The position numbers and the translations under genes are program-made. A stretch of 64,000 bases of DNA from Puffinus mauretanicus (taxonomy: Eukaryota > Chordata > Aves > Procellariiformes > Procellariidae), in assembly GCA_023333565.1 (NCBI GenBank), contig JAJKFH010003599.1, forward strand, positions 186,001-250,000, given 5' to 3'. The notes under the pieces are model-generated. The model did no database searches and was not told the origin of the DNA. It saw only the letters and a program-made list of their open reading frames with translations. Below are positions 11,101 through 24,456 of this stretch, one piece after another (position 1 is the stretch's first letter; every line of letters starts with the position of its first letter).

Positions 11101-13664
11101 AAAATGATCCAGGGTATTTCATGAATATATCATTTGTCTGGGATTGCAACTTCCTTTCTGGAGATGATTGAACTTTCCATTGCAGTAAACTGGGAAAGTG
11201 CATGTAGTCAGCTCTGCTGAGAGAAAACTGAATTTCCAGCTGATAGGGGGCAATGTACTAACTCGATTGGTAGCAGCCAGCTCAGAATATGTTGACTTTC
11301 TCTGCTACTGCTTCTGTCTTTGTATTTTCTTCTTTCATTTTAATCAGCACTGTCCCTGCAGCTTGTGAGTGGTGTCCTCTGGAAGGGTGTTTCCTGTGGA
11401 ATTCAGAATATGCAGCATTTATTTGACCCCTGCCTCCCGTTGTACACAGTCATGCCTTACATTTCTAGTCAGGCTTTCTTTATGGCTAATAAGTTCAAAT
11501 ATTAGAGAAAATGATTCTTCCCTTCTGCCAGCTGGTCTTGCTTTATGCAAAAATTTTTGTGATGCCCCAAGGATAGTGCTTGTATGGAAAATCCCGCAGG
11601 CTTCTTGTTGATGTTATTCTAAGTATTTTCTAAGCTAAAAACAACTGGCCTGCAGTTTAACACCAATCTGGCACTTCTTGAGTGTATCACACACACACAC
11701 ACACGCATGTGTGTGCTCACGTGTGCGCAAACACACCCCCATCTCCATTTGCTGAGCATTACTGCTATCTAAAATAGTTTCAGCTTGTACTGGGTCTAGA
11801 GCAGATTGGTGTCCTGTTTGATACCTGTCTTTGACTAATATCTCAGCTTGCTTGTTTATGCACACAGTAATTGTGTGACTGTCAGACATAACAAAATGAT
11901 TCCCTTTTTGCCCTGGGTATGTATTTCTTCCTACTATCCATCCATGTGTGTATACATGAATGTATAATGATTCCCCTCCCTGTTGCTTATATATTAGGCT
12001 GTTCTGAGATACCTGGCCTGACCTTTTTGGTCAAAATCGCATAGAGTCAGATTTTTTGATGGCTCATCTCCAACATTACAAGCTCACCTGTCACGTACTT
12101 CCCGTATAATATTGTTCACAGTGGCCTGATGCAGTACCGTATTTGAGGCAAAGAAAATGCTGTGATTGACTTCAGTAGAAAATGGATCAGGCCATTTCTT
12201 CCGTGGCTGCCTGGATGCCTGCGGAAGTCTCTACCATAGCAGGTTTCAAATATTTTAAATAGGAAATAATAATAATAAAAAGTAATTAGTTTGTTAGTGT
12301 ATGTACTCTTGTAAATGTGACAGTCTTTTTGCATATACTGGCTATTGAACTTAGTAGATTGTGGAAAAATAAAACCACTGCATGAGCAACACCTGACTTT
12401 CTCTAGCTTTGTTTCTCAGCTCAAACTGCACCAGTACAGATTTACTGATGCCTGATACGGTTTATGCTCATACTGCAACAAGAAGACATTTGTAGGGGGT
12501 TCTCTTCTCTATCAAACTGTCTATATGCACTAATTGTGTAGGAATTAAGTGTATCTGAGATCCCTGTCCCTTTGTCAAAAATCGCCGGTTGATTTAAAAG
12601 TTGAGGCAAGAGACTAAAAGACAGGTGGATGAGCTAAGTGCTTAAACAACATTTCTTTGGGAAATCCAGTTTAAAAACAAGACCAAGAAAAAGCATCACT
12701 AATAACTGAAATATTTTATCTGGGGTTAAAAATATGCTTGAAAGTAATATCTTTTGCTAGAGATTTTCACAGAGCTAGGCTCACTTGTTCATTGAACTCC
12801 CCTATACCATTAGCTTCTCTTTTGCTTTTTGTTCAACTCATATTTGACAAATCGTGCAGTCTTTTAGGTAATTGACAGTCTGTCTATTTTGTGTCCTGCA
12901 AGCATCAAAATGATCAACTTCCACCTGGTCTGCTTTTAAGAAACGTTTCCCACTTCAAAGTCCACTGGCAGCATTTTCTCTATATTGTCGACAAATTGCT
13001 ATCTCATTTTACTTCTGACCCTTCCTGTTGCCCTCCAGTGATGTTACAAAATAATTTTTCCTTCAAAAAAAAAATCTTCAGAAAGAGCTTTTTCTCAGAC
13101 AGCCAGCCTGAAACTACCCCTATGCCTGGTCTTCCACTTGGCTTCCTGACGTTAATTCTGGGAGCTGTGTCTAAAATGGGCTGGTATATTCAGTGTGCTG
13201 GAGGTAGGCCGCATTAACCTGAGGTGCCATACAGCTGGCAGCACGTAAAGGAACGCAGCATTGCCATCTTATTCCCAGCTGGGCTGAAAGAAAAATCTCA
13301 GAAACACAAAAGCAGTAAAAGCTTTCCTTTCCTTCTCACCATATAGCTCAGCATAGCATTACTATCAACACTTGTGTGGGGTTGTTAAATGCTAGTATTA
13401 TCAGCAAAGCATAGCCATTTTTATTACTTTTTTTAATCCTTTTAAATACAGCGAAATTATTTTTTTTTAAGTGTATTAGTGCAATGAATTCAAATCAGGG
13501 GTTGTCAGAAAATGGAAATAAAACCCCTTGATCTTCTCTGTTGTAGTTTATATTCTGAATATAGCTAAATATATTTAAGAGTCTGGCTAGGAAAAAAATA
13601 TAGACTGGGAACCTGAACCTTTCTGGCATTTACATTTATAAACTCAGTGGAAAGTAATGTTGTT
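8189..13664. other. Unique non-coding DNA
   Basis: No recognisable gene. The interval holds a modest GC-rich spot at about 10070-10140 and a (CA)n tract near 11.69 kb. A perfect donor consensus at 10466 lies 88 bases after a fair acceptor, but all three frames between them contain stops. The sequence 12165-12195 matches a phrase that recurs in the window. Confidence 0.5.
11688..11704. repeat. (CA)n microsatellite followed by TG-rich flank
   Basis: About 17 bases of alternating CA run straight into GCATGTGTGTG, so the two sides could form a short foldback. Confidence 0.9.
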
Positions 13665-13712
13665 GGGTTTTTTCCTTTCTTTCTTTCTTTCATTTTTAAC
13701 AGGAAAAAACCC
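13665..13712. repeat. Perfect 12-bp inverted repeat around a TTTC-rich tract
   Basis: The left arm GGGTTTTTTCCT (13665-13676) is the exact reverse complement of the right arm AGGAAAAAACCC (13701-13712). The 24-base spacer holds TTTC repeats and ends in TTTTTAAC, so the right arm's first bases complete a strong splice-acceptor look-alike, ...TTTTTAACAG|G, with the AG at 13701-13702. Confidence 0.9.
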
Positions 13713-16700
13713 TCCTTAGAAGCACTGAATCCTGCATGGGTAATACATCTCTGTCTCAGGACAAGGGATGTGGAGGCAGAAAGGGTCTGTTAGGTGCCAA
13801 ACTCCTATTAACTTTCAGTAGGATTTGGGCAGCTCTCTGAAATTTTCTCCCTGTATACATGGCCTGACATTCCTCTCTCACTGCAAATGCTCTGCTGCCC
13901 ACTGCTAGTAAAGTCTGGTCAACGAAAGGCTCCTGGCTTTGCAATAAGAAGTTTGTGCAATTATACACACAGCATAAACACCTGCTGTCGGAGGGCAGCT
14001 TGCACTCTACGCTTCTGGGGACCACAGGCTGAAAGAAATCGGCTGGCCAAGGAGTGCATAAGCGAAGGGGTGTGCCATCTTTCTTCTGGGCACCCCAGCT
14101 AACAGCAACTTCTTCAAGCAGGCCCTGGAGGTGAAGGGAAGAGAAGCAATCTTTGAGAAACACAGACAGAAATGTGGCTGTCCTCTTACTGGAAACAATG
14201 TGATGCATTTGGTTGAGCTTCAGAACATATTTCCTTTCTTCTTTACCTAAAACTGGTGGCTTTGCTGATCAATTTAGTTGACTAGAACACCTAGGAATAA
14301 CCCTTGGTTTTGAAATGAAAGAGGAGAAAACCACCTCTTGCAGCTCGAGAATGTGAATTCCTCCCCACTTGCCACTGGAGGACACATGACTCATTCTTGC
14401 AGCTCCCCTGAGCCCACTGCTGCTGCATAGCTGTCAAGATCCAGAGCACTTTTAACCTTACCTGAAAACAGAATGGATAGTCAAAAATCTCTGTAATGGT
14501 ACTATCTGTAAATGAGAGAACTGAGGGTATAAATCAAAGGCTTTTGACTCTCATTTTGGTGAAGCGGAAAATAGAATTGTCCAGCTTGAAAACAGAGAAA
14601 AAGAAGAACAGAACGTTGGGTATAAAGGAGATGAACAATAGATTAGCGTAAGGATTTAGAGAATCACCCCAGGAGCTCACACATAAGGCTTTTTAGTACA
14701 CCTGAGTGTGCTTGGAGGTATATTCAGCTACCTGAGTATCCCCTGCCCCCAGATTTCAATAGAGCAAGGATGAAAATATTAAAAGGTTCAGATCCGAAGA
14801 CAAAAAGATCGTGCTGAGAGAAGCAAATAATGTTCTTTCCCAGTACTAATTTATACTTCTGCCTTTCTATCAGTCAAGAAACAGACACCTTGTGCAGCCT
14901 TTATCCTCATTAAAAACCAGTATTGTATGAAGAATATCAAACATGCACTTCACATTTAAAAAGTGCAAGAACAAAATCTTTCTTTTATATTACATCAACA
15001 CTGATATTAGCTTTTAAAACTCACTGAAAAAGCTGAGAAGTTTTGCAGAAGCTACTTTAATAGAGTTATACTGTAATACACTCATTCTTACATACACACA
15101 AGGAACTATGACAGCTTGATACACCATCAAGATTACAGTAAAGAGGTATTTTTCTTTGGTCCAGCGATAGCATTCTGATGGGCTTGTGGTGGATTATAAT
15201 GAATAGATAATAAGTCCTGTCTCCATCTACACACATTCATGACAAGGACTTCTTTGAATCATTATATTTCTCAACTTCCCAAAGAAGAAAAGACAATAAG
15301 CCATGAAGTCTGCCTGTGCCTCCTTTGGCTTCTGAGCGCATGCCTTCGTACCAGGTATTTTGAATGTTATAAATCTGCCTGCCAACAGTTGTCTTCATTA
15401 ACCCTTCAAGATAAGTGAGAATATACAGTATTAATTGGTTGTATCAGGGTGATTCACTCAATCAGTTCATGCATATCAATAGAAATAGCCTCTGTTCTGA
15501 AGTAAAAAAATGAAAGTACAAAGGGTATAGAATAAAACTCCAGTGTAAATGGACGTGCATGTGTTAGGCTTAGAAATTAAGTTTCAGCTGTCCCCAAAGC
15601 CTGGGCATTGGTTCCTTATAGGCATTGTGGTAAATGTATTAAAGAAAAAAGATACAAAAGTGCCTGAACAAACTCAGGCAGAATTTCTTTCCCTTCAAGA
15701 TTTATCTTTCTCAAGCATCACTTATCACTAGTGAAATATTACTTATGACTATTAAATCTGCAGAGTACTTTGAATCTCCATTGTCAGCATGAGTCATGTT
15801 TCATCAGGAAAATAGCTCCATTCTTAATAACTGCTCAATTTGTTCCCTCATTTTTCCTTCCATTTAGAAGTCGTAGTAATACTTCTCATGAAGTCCATGC
15901 ATTGAGGACACAGAATGTGGAAGACTTCCAGTACCATGACTTGAAAACTAATTGCAGGTTTCATGATACCTGTTGTTGCAGCCAGAGCACTCTATGCCTC
16001 ACTCACTTGATTCAGGGCTTTCCTTAAAAGATTATGGCTGTCAGAGTTGTGAAGAAACTTAGAAGAAATCACTTAAGTCTACCCTAAATTCTCACAAACG
16101 TTAAGAAATAAAAATTAAAGCAACGGAAAATGAGGACACAAAATTACCTGCCTTGAGGAACCTTCGTTACATTTTGAAAATATGAGCATTACAGACGGGT
16201 TAGAGAGAGCAAATTTTTAGCTCCATCTGGTACAAAGCAAAGGAGACTGAAAGTATGAGGCAGCCCCTTCTTGGTCTAAACCAGCTTTGGATCTGGCCCA
16301 TAATGACACATTAGGATACGGCAAAGGATTTTCCACTGGACATACAAGACCGTAACAAAAACAGACTATACTTGTGTGCGTAAGATTGCTTACAGATATC
16401 AGATTTTCCCTTGTTGAATATCAGTGAACCTAATAAGGGACTTTCTTTCTTGTTAAATTAATGTTTAAGGTATTTATTGTAGGATTTTAATTGTTCTTCT
16501 CGAATTAGAATAGATCCTTAGGACTCTCAGACTGATAAGCAAGCATACTGGACACTTCTAAAATACACTTGATAAGCTTTAGGCTTGACTATCACCTGGA
16601 GGAAAATTATGCTTCCAGCACATAGCACAAGTTTTATACTGCCTAATATCAATGTGGTTCTAGGATGACTTTTTTTATTCTGTCTCTAAGGAACTGAGTT

Positions 16701-19700
16701 AGAGGGGTTTTTCTGGCTCAGTCGTCAATATAATGGTGCTCAACCATGCTATAATGCATCTAGGGATTAATTTATTGCTATTAGCAGATCCACCAGGGAA
16801 ACACAGGTGGCTAGGAAAAAAATTACCTATCAGAAAAGGAGGAGTATCAAAACCTTTTCAAGTAATGAAAGAAGAAAATAGATCGTAACTGAAAATTACA
16901 ATACTGCTAGAGAAGACTGTCTGTTAAGGGTGACTGCTGACGAGCAGGAGCATGATCCAGCCAGTGATGAAACAAAACCAGACAGAGATATATCTCTGAT
17001 TTAAGGGATGAAATCATACCACCATAACACAAGAAACCTCTAGGGATAGTAAATATGTCTATACTGGAGTGACTTCAACTTGTGTAACCATACGTAAGCT
17101 AAATTTAAGCTAACTAGGACAGGTATTTCTAGTAATGTAACCATGGCAGCATAAAACTCAGCTCAGACTAAAAAAAACCCACCTGCTCAAGGAGTTGCAT
17201 AAATACCTACCATTTGGCCCCACAGAGCCCTGTACTACCATAGTTACACCTCTAATAATATCCAAGTTAGATATGCTGCACAAAATAACTGCAGAATAGA
17301 TGCTTCTTCAGACTAAAACTCCCTTAAAGAGATCCAAAGCCCTTTGGTGTCCCTAGCAGACTTCCCATTGATTTCGGTGAACTTTGGCTCAGGCCTTTTA
17401 ACGTTAAAGATGAATGTAACATATTAAATTATAGAACAGGGTACTTGGTCTTAATAAGAGCAAATTATTTCTTCAGGGTAATAAAACTGATCCAGCTGTA
17501 GTGAGACAACTGAGAAAACAGACTCAGGGAAAACTAATTAAAGCATCTTGAGTACTAGAACTAAGTTTCACCCTCCCTGACATAAGAAATTATTTTCAGA
17601 ACTTTTATAAAACATTTATTCTCATATAAAATAGGTAATAAAAGTGATATACTGTAGTCTTCTCTGTAACCAAGATCAAACTACCTACCTTCTATGAAAG
17701 GAAGCAAATTGCCCAGGATGTGCCTCTTGAACACAGAAGAAAACTGTTTGCTATTGAGATGTGAAAGTCTATTAAGTGCTGGGCTGTGATTACTTTCCAA
17801 TTAGCTTTTACAAAGTTCTAAGGAAAAAAGAAAAGGTGGTTCCTCAGCTTGCAAGACAGCTATTAGATTTCTACTCTACTTTCTACCAGAAGATTGTGCT
17901 TTGTTTCATCATGTAGACAGACGTTTCTTTATTAAGGACAAAAGGATTTCTAGGAGAAATCGAAGGGCAAAGCTAGAGAAGGTGAGTTGTTCTTTAATTA
18001 GTAAGAGCCATGGTGGCTTTACTGAGGGTCAGCCCTCCCCAGCAATGGGCACAGGCTTTTGCAGTAAATCTGTGTGGGTACCAAGAAGGTGTTGATTGGG
18101 TTGAGTAGGGCTGTTCAGGTGCAAGATTGAGAGGGAAGAGTTTGGGCCAAAGAAACTTTTGAGCCTGAACCAGAGCATTGTGTGGCAAGCCAAATGCCAG
18201 GGTATTTGTTGAAAGGGAAAAGAAAATTGTTATCATGAGCACCAGAAACATAAAACGAGGCCCTTCCTTACAGTGACTACTGTAGATGCTTCAAGCCTTG
18301 ATGCAGAGGAGTTAGATCTAAATAATAATTTATGCTGGTATTTAACTGCAGATACATGAGAAGCCCTGTTGACATCGCCAAGCCAATTTCAAAGCGAAGA
18401 ACAGATTTAAGTGCTTTGCTGGATGAAGGCCAGAGGCAGCTGAAGTGAGCACTAAGACCTCTTTGGAGGTTTCTTTTCATCTCTGAATCCTCTGAGCACC
18501 CAGACCTCTTCCTGGATAGTCTTGGGGAGGATTATCAAGGTAAAGCAGATCTCAAATAGTCAGTTTTAAAACCACCTGGAACAGAACTTGGGACACTAAC
18601 TGAACCCCTTTCCATACACAAGAGGGAAATTTCCTTTAGCCCTTAAACAGAAATTTTGTACTAGGCTTTCAAACAGCTTTAGGAGCTGTTTGTTTATTTA
18701 GATGCTATTTGTTGATTGAGACTTTTAAAACAAAACATCCAGGTCAATTTTTATTTCCCTTATTGGAATTGCTTTATAATCTTCCTGATCTTATTTTTCA
18801 GGTCACTGTGTCCAAAAGCATTTGGTCAGGAACTGGATTATAATAATAAATGTCAGCCAGGTATACCAGATCCCCCCTTTTTTTGGATGCCATCCTACAG
18901 TGTTTTCAGGTGGTATTTGAAATCAATTATCACACTGGGAAGGACTGTAAAGTATGTCAGAAGGTGGGCTCCAATTCAACAGAATTGGCTTCAGTGTTTT
19001 CTAATCCCTGGAAGAGAAATTTTTGCCTTAGGTTTATAAATTTTTTTTTATCAGGCTGCTGTTATTTGCTTCTAGTTTAAACAATCAGGGAAATCCCACT
19101 TCAGCCATAGTTAACTACAAAAGTCCTACTGAATTCACAGGAGTCAAGATTTTTTTCCAGTAGGGTCATTTCCTAACCCCTGGGTCAAACCAAGAGAAAG
19201 GGACGAATTCCCAAACTCTAAAGTGGTTGGAATTGTAATGGATAAACCATTGAGAACTAAAGGCCCTATTATCTGTACAGATCGAACGATGCACACTTGC
19301 AGTCTATTAATTTTTGCAATTTGAGAATATAATGCAGTGCTAGAATGTCTTTGTTACTATTCGTATTTACTTGAAAGCATGTTAGGCCTTACTTGGAAGT
19401 GAGAATTATATGACTTTTGCTCTTTTTTCTTCCAATTCTTAAAAAATAGGCTATGTTCCTACTGAAAATGAAGCAATCAATACAGACTTCACAAATCAAT
19501 TTTTGTTCATGGCTTAAAGACAAGCACAGATTTCCAGAAGATTTCTGCAGTGCCATAATGGAGCACCCTCTGTTTACTCCTACAATTTATAGAGAGTTCA
19601 GGACATGGATGTTGCATATGCTCAAAACAAACCCTTACACAGAAAAATGTAGTACTCGTGTTCTCCAGATTTAGAACATATTACAGATTTAGAATATATT

Positions 19701-21464
19701 GAAGTCTATCCTCCATCACTTCTTAGCTGGGACTTCAGAATTGATAGTGAAGATTAGAAAGAATAACATTATTTCACTTTTAGGGGAGCTACAAAAATCC
19801 AGGCAGTATGCCTCAGCATTCCTGTGACATCTATGTGGGGACATCTAAACAGGGACAACAGATGAAGTGTGGCCCTGGGGACCTGCTTTGAATATTTTTA
19901 TTCGGGGGAAAGGTTTTGTCTTGCATTTACCTTTGTGTAAAGATGAAAAGCTGAATAATTAGGGTGATATTCTTATTGGGGCATTATTTCTCATTGCTTG
20001 TTGCTGCAGTAAGTGTTCAGTGCCCCAGCAGTGGCACAAGGGAGACATCTTTCCACAGGCACAAAGTTGGGGATCTTCCTTCTCAGTGTGCATTAGCCAT
20101 CCTCGATGCCAATGTCTGCATCTAAGCTAGGCCTTCTGTGCACAGCGGAGAGAAAGACACTCTCAGCACACAATTCATTTGATCAGATGTTGACTTCAAG
20201 ATGAGACAAACTGTACTATAAAGCTGACTGTTTCTCCCCATTGACTATGAAAAGGGCATGGAAGTTGTTTTTTTTGGTCGGGTGAATTCCCACAGGTATT
20301 GAGAAAGGCTATCTAGAACTACTACCCAGTTTGTCCAGAGATTAAATTAAGATAAGTCTGCTTGCCACGTTTGTATTAATGTGGTTTTACATTAACAATT
20401 AAGTTATAAAAGAAAGGCTTTGTTGTGAGGATGTGTCCCTCTGGCACACAAAAACTTTGCATCCTGCCAAAGATCTTAGCTGCAGATACACTGAAATCCA
20501 TGTTCCTTCCTGACTTAACATCTGAAGTTTGGCCATGATTTATCCCTAGCAAACTTGACACCTGCCAGTGTTTCTTATTGCCTTGCAATTTAGAAATGTT
20601 TCTGACAAACATTCTTTCCTCCCTCAGAAATATGTAAACATTACACTAGATAGGCACTTATTTTAGTCAGTATTTTTAATGCATTATTTTAATTAATTTG
20701 TTGTGATACTTGGTTAATATTTTCAGTGAATTTCCTTTAAAACTGTTCATTTGGAATATTTTATTCTTTGGAATGGGTTCTTCCCTGCACTCCTGTGCCT
20801 CCCAGCTCATGTCTATGGGCAACAGCAGTGTGTGTACATCTTCTCAACACCTTGGGAGACAGGCTTACACAATTGTCTTTCGTCACTCAGATCAGTGCTC
20901 CAACTGGGGTTTATAAATCAATTCAATCTCCGAGATCTTCCTTCCTCACAGAGCTTCTCTAGGCCTGGGTCACTTCAGTGTTTATGCTCTTCAAAAAATT
21001 AAAGAATTACATTTTTTAAAAGATTAAGGTTTTGGTTGAAAGTGAGTGCTGTGCTTAATGCAGAGTTTGATATGTTGCAACAATCTTAGTGAGGTGTTAT
21101 GACCTACAGCGAGGCATCACCTTTAAAAACGTAAAAAATCTGCTTAATTTTCAAAACTTCAGGGCACTCCTAGACTCCAGCAGTTTTGATGCCAATGTTG
21201 GGTCAGCTTTGGCCTCCACTGCAGTCAGGAAAGTTTTTATCAGTGAGTGAGTTTTGGCCTATACATTTAAGCAGTGCGATCAAATCACTTTCTTTTTGAG
21301 CCTAGATAAGGATTTCAGTTCCTCAGTTTAATGCGCTCCAGTCTAAAACATTTGTTCTTTGCAACTGTGAAAAAAGGAAATGTTCAGGAGAAAGTTGTAC
21401 TTTATGCTGAAGTTGAACTTGAAGTGATCTCCTGAGATGTCTTTTATTTGTCTGTTAAGCAGAA
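13713..21464. other. Unique non-coding DNA
   Basis: No gene is recognised. The longest frame (minus, 13756-14208) matches nothing I know. The interval includes an exon-like stretch at 17890-17981, an 18-bp tandem duplication near 19.67 kb and two copies of a recurring phrase (17361-17398, 19118-19148). Confidence 0.5.
19666..19701. repeat. 18-bp imperfect tandem duplication
   Basis: CAGATTTAGAACATATTA is followed at once by CAGATTTAGAATATATTG, a 16 of 18 match. Confidence 0.85.
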
Positions 21465-21500
21465 TGCACATTTATGGTGCTGTATAAATAATAATAATAA
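21465..21500 (+). repeat. Possible 3' end of a MIR-like SINE or L2-type element
   Basis: The phrase 'ggtgctgtataaataataataataat' resembles the short-repeat tail ('gcgctatataaataataat') of old sauropsid MIR/L2-type elements. Only the tail is convincing; the body upstream cannot be aligned by eye. Confidence 0.35.
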
Positions 21501-22152
21501 TGCTACCACCTCCCTGTATTCTGTTTATTGTAATCTGTTTATTCTGCAAAACTCAGCAATGAAAGTAAAAATAGCCTCGATATGTGTTTTCAGTGAAGAT
21601 CCATAGCCATTTTTATTTCATACAAACTTGTTCTCTCTTCCCCAGTTATAAGGCATTTTGTATTTAAATATATCAAAGGAAAACAAAAACAAAGAAAGAG
21701 CAAGTCTCAAAAAAAAAAAATGTTCTGACAACATTAAGTAACTCAACTCCATAGAAGTATGAGGCCATAACATCCAATAATTTTTTAAGTACTCCCCAAA
21801 CAAATCAATGAAAAGTTCTACCTAAAAATCAGTGGTGATCGATGGCCCAAGGAATGTAAAAAATGCAGTGGAACCATACAACTCGAGGAATTAGTCATAA
21901 GACAGGGGATCTTTTGCTATAAATCTCAGTTTGAAACCACCTCAGTTTCAGTAAGTAGTAACACTAGTTAGGGATTGATGGCCTGTAGGGATCAACATTA
22001 AAAGGCAATAGCTACCGCATTGTGGTATCCAAGATATTAAAGCTATTTCCCGTACCTAAAAGAGGAAATCAAGAAAGTATTCAGATATTAATGTTGCCCA
22101 GCGTTTGTGAAATGAATAGGCTTGACCTCAGTCCCCCTTCTTTTCTAGCGAA

Positions 22153-22180
22153 AAGGAGACACTGCAAAAAGTGTCTCCTT
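22153..22180. repeat. Perfect 11-bp stem-loop, 6-nt loop
   Basis: AAGGAGACACT (22153-22163) and AGTGTCTCCTT (22170-22180) are exact reverse complements separated by GCAAAA. The stem is mixed sequence, not low complexity. Confidence 0.95.
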
Positions 22181-24436
22181 ATTTGTGACCTTGAAATCAC
22201 CAGCCCTGTGGATGATTAACTTAGTGCGGAGGGAGAAGGAAGACAAGTACATTGGTAAAGGGGAGAAACACAGAGGAGTTTTCCAAAACCTGCTGCTCAT
22301 AACTACACCCTTTCCATGGATAAATAGTTTTTCAAGCTCTTAGGCTGCCAATCCTGCTCTTTTATCACCTATAAATATACTTATGGCATATAAAAAAAGT
22401 CCTGAAGTAATTAAGGGAAAAAATATGAACTGACAGTTTAGGCATTAATCATGGTATTTTATATTAATCTAGTATGAAAGTCACCACCTTTAGAAACTTT
22501 CACACACCATACTTCCCTCAGCTCACAATGGATTTGCAATGGTTTCCTCATTCTGAGGCTAGGGAATTACTAGAAATGCAATAATCAACATTGAAAACCC
22601 CCAACAGCGCAATTTTAAGAGCAATAACTGTATACTGCTGCACGAGATTTCAGTGTGGTTTAATGCTCACAGAGACCATTGGCCAGCCTTTCACTGAGCA
22701 ATGCATGCAAGTGGCAGGGGATGGAAGTTTACTCTGGAAAGAGAGGGGGATCACACAAGTGTTCTTAAACCTGACCACATTGATAATTGATTTCTTCCAA
22801 AATAAAATACAGAAGACAGTGCTACACTGCTTTAACACCTCGTTTGCATAGGGCTCCTATAGACTGAATGCAAAGAGGATTAGCTGAAGGCTTTCCCAGC
22901 TGCAAGCAAAGAGTTACCCAATGCAGCAAGAATCCTAATGTCTGCAGGAAAATTAATGTGGTGCCCATCCTTGAAAAGCAAAGGCCCTGAGGCACCTCTG
23001 GGGGTACTTCAGCTGTGTGCAGAGGACTTGGGGCATGGAATGGCCTGGATGTGCATCCCCCAGGATGGTGACGGTGGGATGAGACGCTAGCCCATGCTGG
23101 GCTATAGTTAGCAGCCCCCCTGGGTAGCCTGGCCTCAGTATGGCCCCTCCCAGCTCCAAAAGCTTCATTATTGGTCAGAAATGCTCCTGCGGACACTGCT
23201 CAAATGCTGAAACAGAGTTGGTCTGGCATGGGGGCTGTCTGGGTGTCAGAGAGCAGCATGCGTGGTGCCTTATCTCTCTTGAGCCAATTCCAAGCCCTCA
23301 CGCCTAACTGGTGCCTAATGAATGGCCTTAAAAATAAATTGCATTTCCCTGGGGCTGAAGGAGGTGCTGTTCCTCTCCTGCCGTTGTGCTTTCCATCCAG
23401 CTGCAGCCTCTCCAGGTGCCCTGTCCCTTTGGGTGCCGGTTTGCTGAGGGTCAGTCTCACAAGGTGCTGGCCCTGCTTAGGTGCCATGCGTTTTGGGGAG
23501 AAGATGGGCTGTTGCATGAAGGCTTGCATCCTGCAAGCCCTGCTTGCGTGTAATGCAGTTGCTCACCTGCAGTGTCTTTTTTTAATTCCTTATTTTTCCT
23601 CTGTGAGCTAAACATAGCAAGACCACATCCTTCCACATGACCAGGGCTGGTTGCTGCATCTTCTAGCATCTATCCAAATCCAATACCTGCATCACTTCTG
23701 ACAGCTTTTGCTACAAAACCCTCTGATGCTTTTTTGTCCCATTTAAGACCTGTCAGTCCTTTGCTCCTTTCTAGCCCTTCCTGGCCCTGGGTTGTAGTCG
23801 CTTATTAAAAAGTCCTTACAGACCTACATTAGTATAAATTAAGAGGTAGAGGACATTATCCTGCATAAAGTGTGAATTTTTATTCAAATAATTCTATTAG
23901 CATAATTATCTTTTTGAGAAATTAAATGTACATTATTGCACTTGATGTGCTACAAATTATAAAAGCAAAATTTCACTTATAAGGTTGCACAGTTCTCAAG
24001 CAATTAGCCATATTGCACCCAGCAAACCAAAATTAAACACATAAATTAAAACAGCGGGGGGGATAATAATGTTAGAAAGGGGGCGTAGACTTTATGTGGT
24101 TTGTTGCTTCTGAAGCTCCAACTAAAGATAGTTCTGACAGGAACAGGTCAGACAAGTGGGGTTAACAGGTTTCCCCACATTTTTCTAACTTGCGATGTAA
24201 GAAACTTACTTGACAGAACAATTACGTGAATTACTTTCATCAGGGATAATAACACAATCGAAGCAAGTGTGCTCTGTATATAATCTTGCAATACGCCCCT
24301 GATTTTTACAATACATAGCTGTTGTTGGCATTTTTATCAATAGGCATATTGGGTCTGAATTCAGCATTCGTACTCTTTTTATGATTATCGAATGTCTGTG
24401 GTTGCGTCTATATGCAGCTACCTACACCAAAACATA

Positions 24437-24456
24437 TAGCACTTTATAGCACTTTA
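24437..24456. repeat. 10-bp exact tandem duplication
   Basis: The unit TAGCACTTTA occurs twice in a row within a run reading TATAGCACTTTATAGCAC. Confidence 0.8.

Noticed and set aside
13756..14208. Minus-strand frame of about 150 codons
   Set aside because: No family match, start context poor, and overlapping frames of similar length exist on the other strand.
17955..17981. NRRAK peptide as a possible homeodomain exon
   Set aside because: The preceding 20 residues do not fit homeodomain helices, and the conserved tryptophan and phenylalanine before NRRAK are missing.
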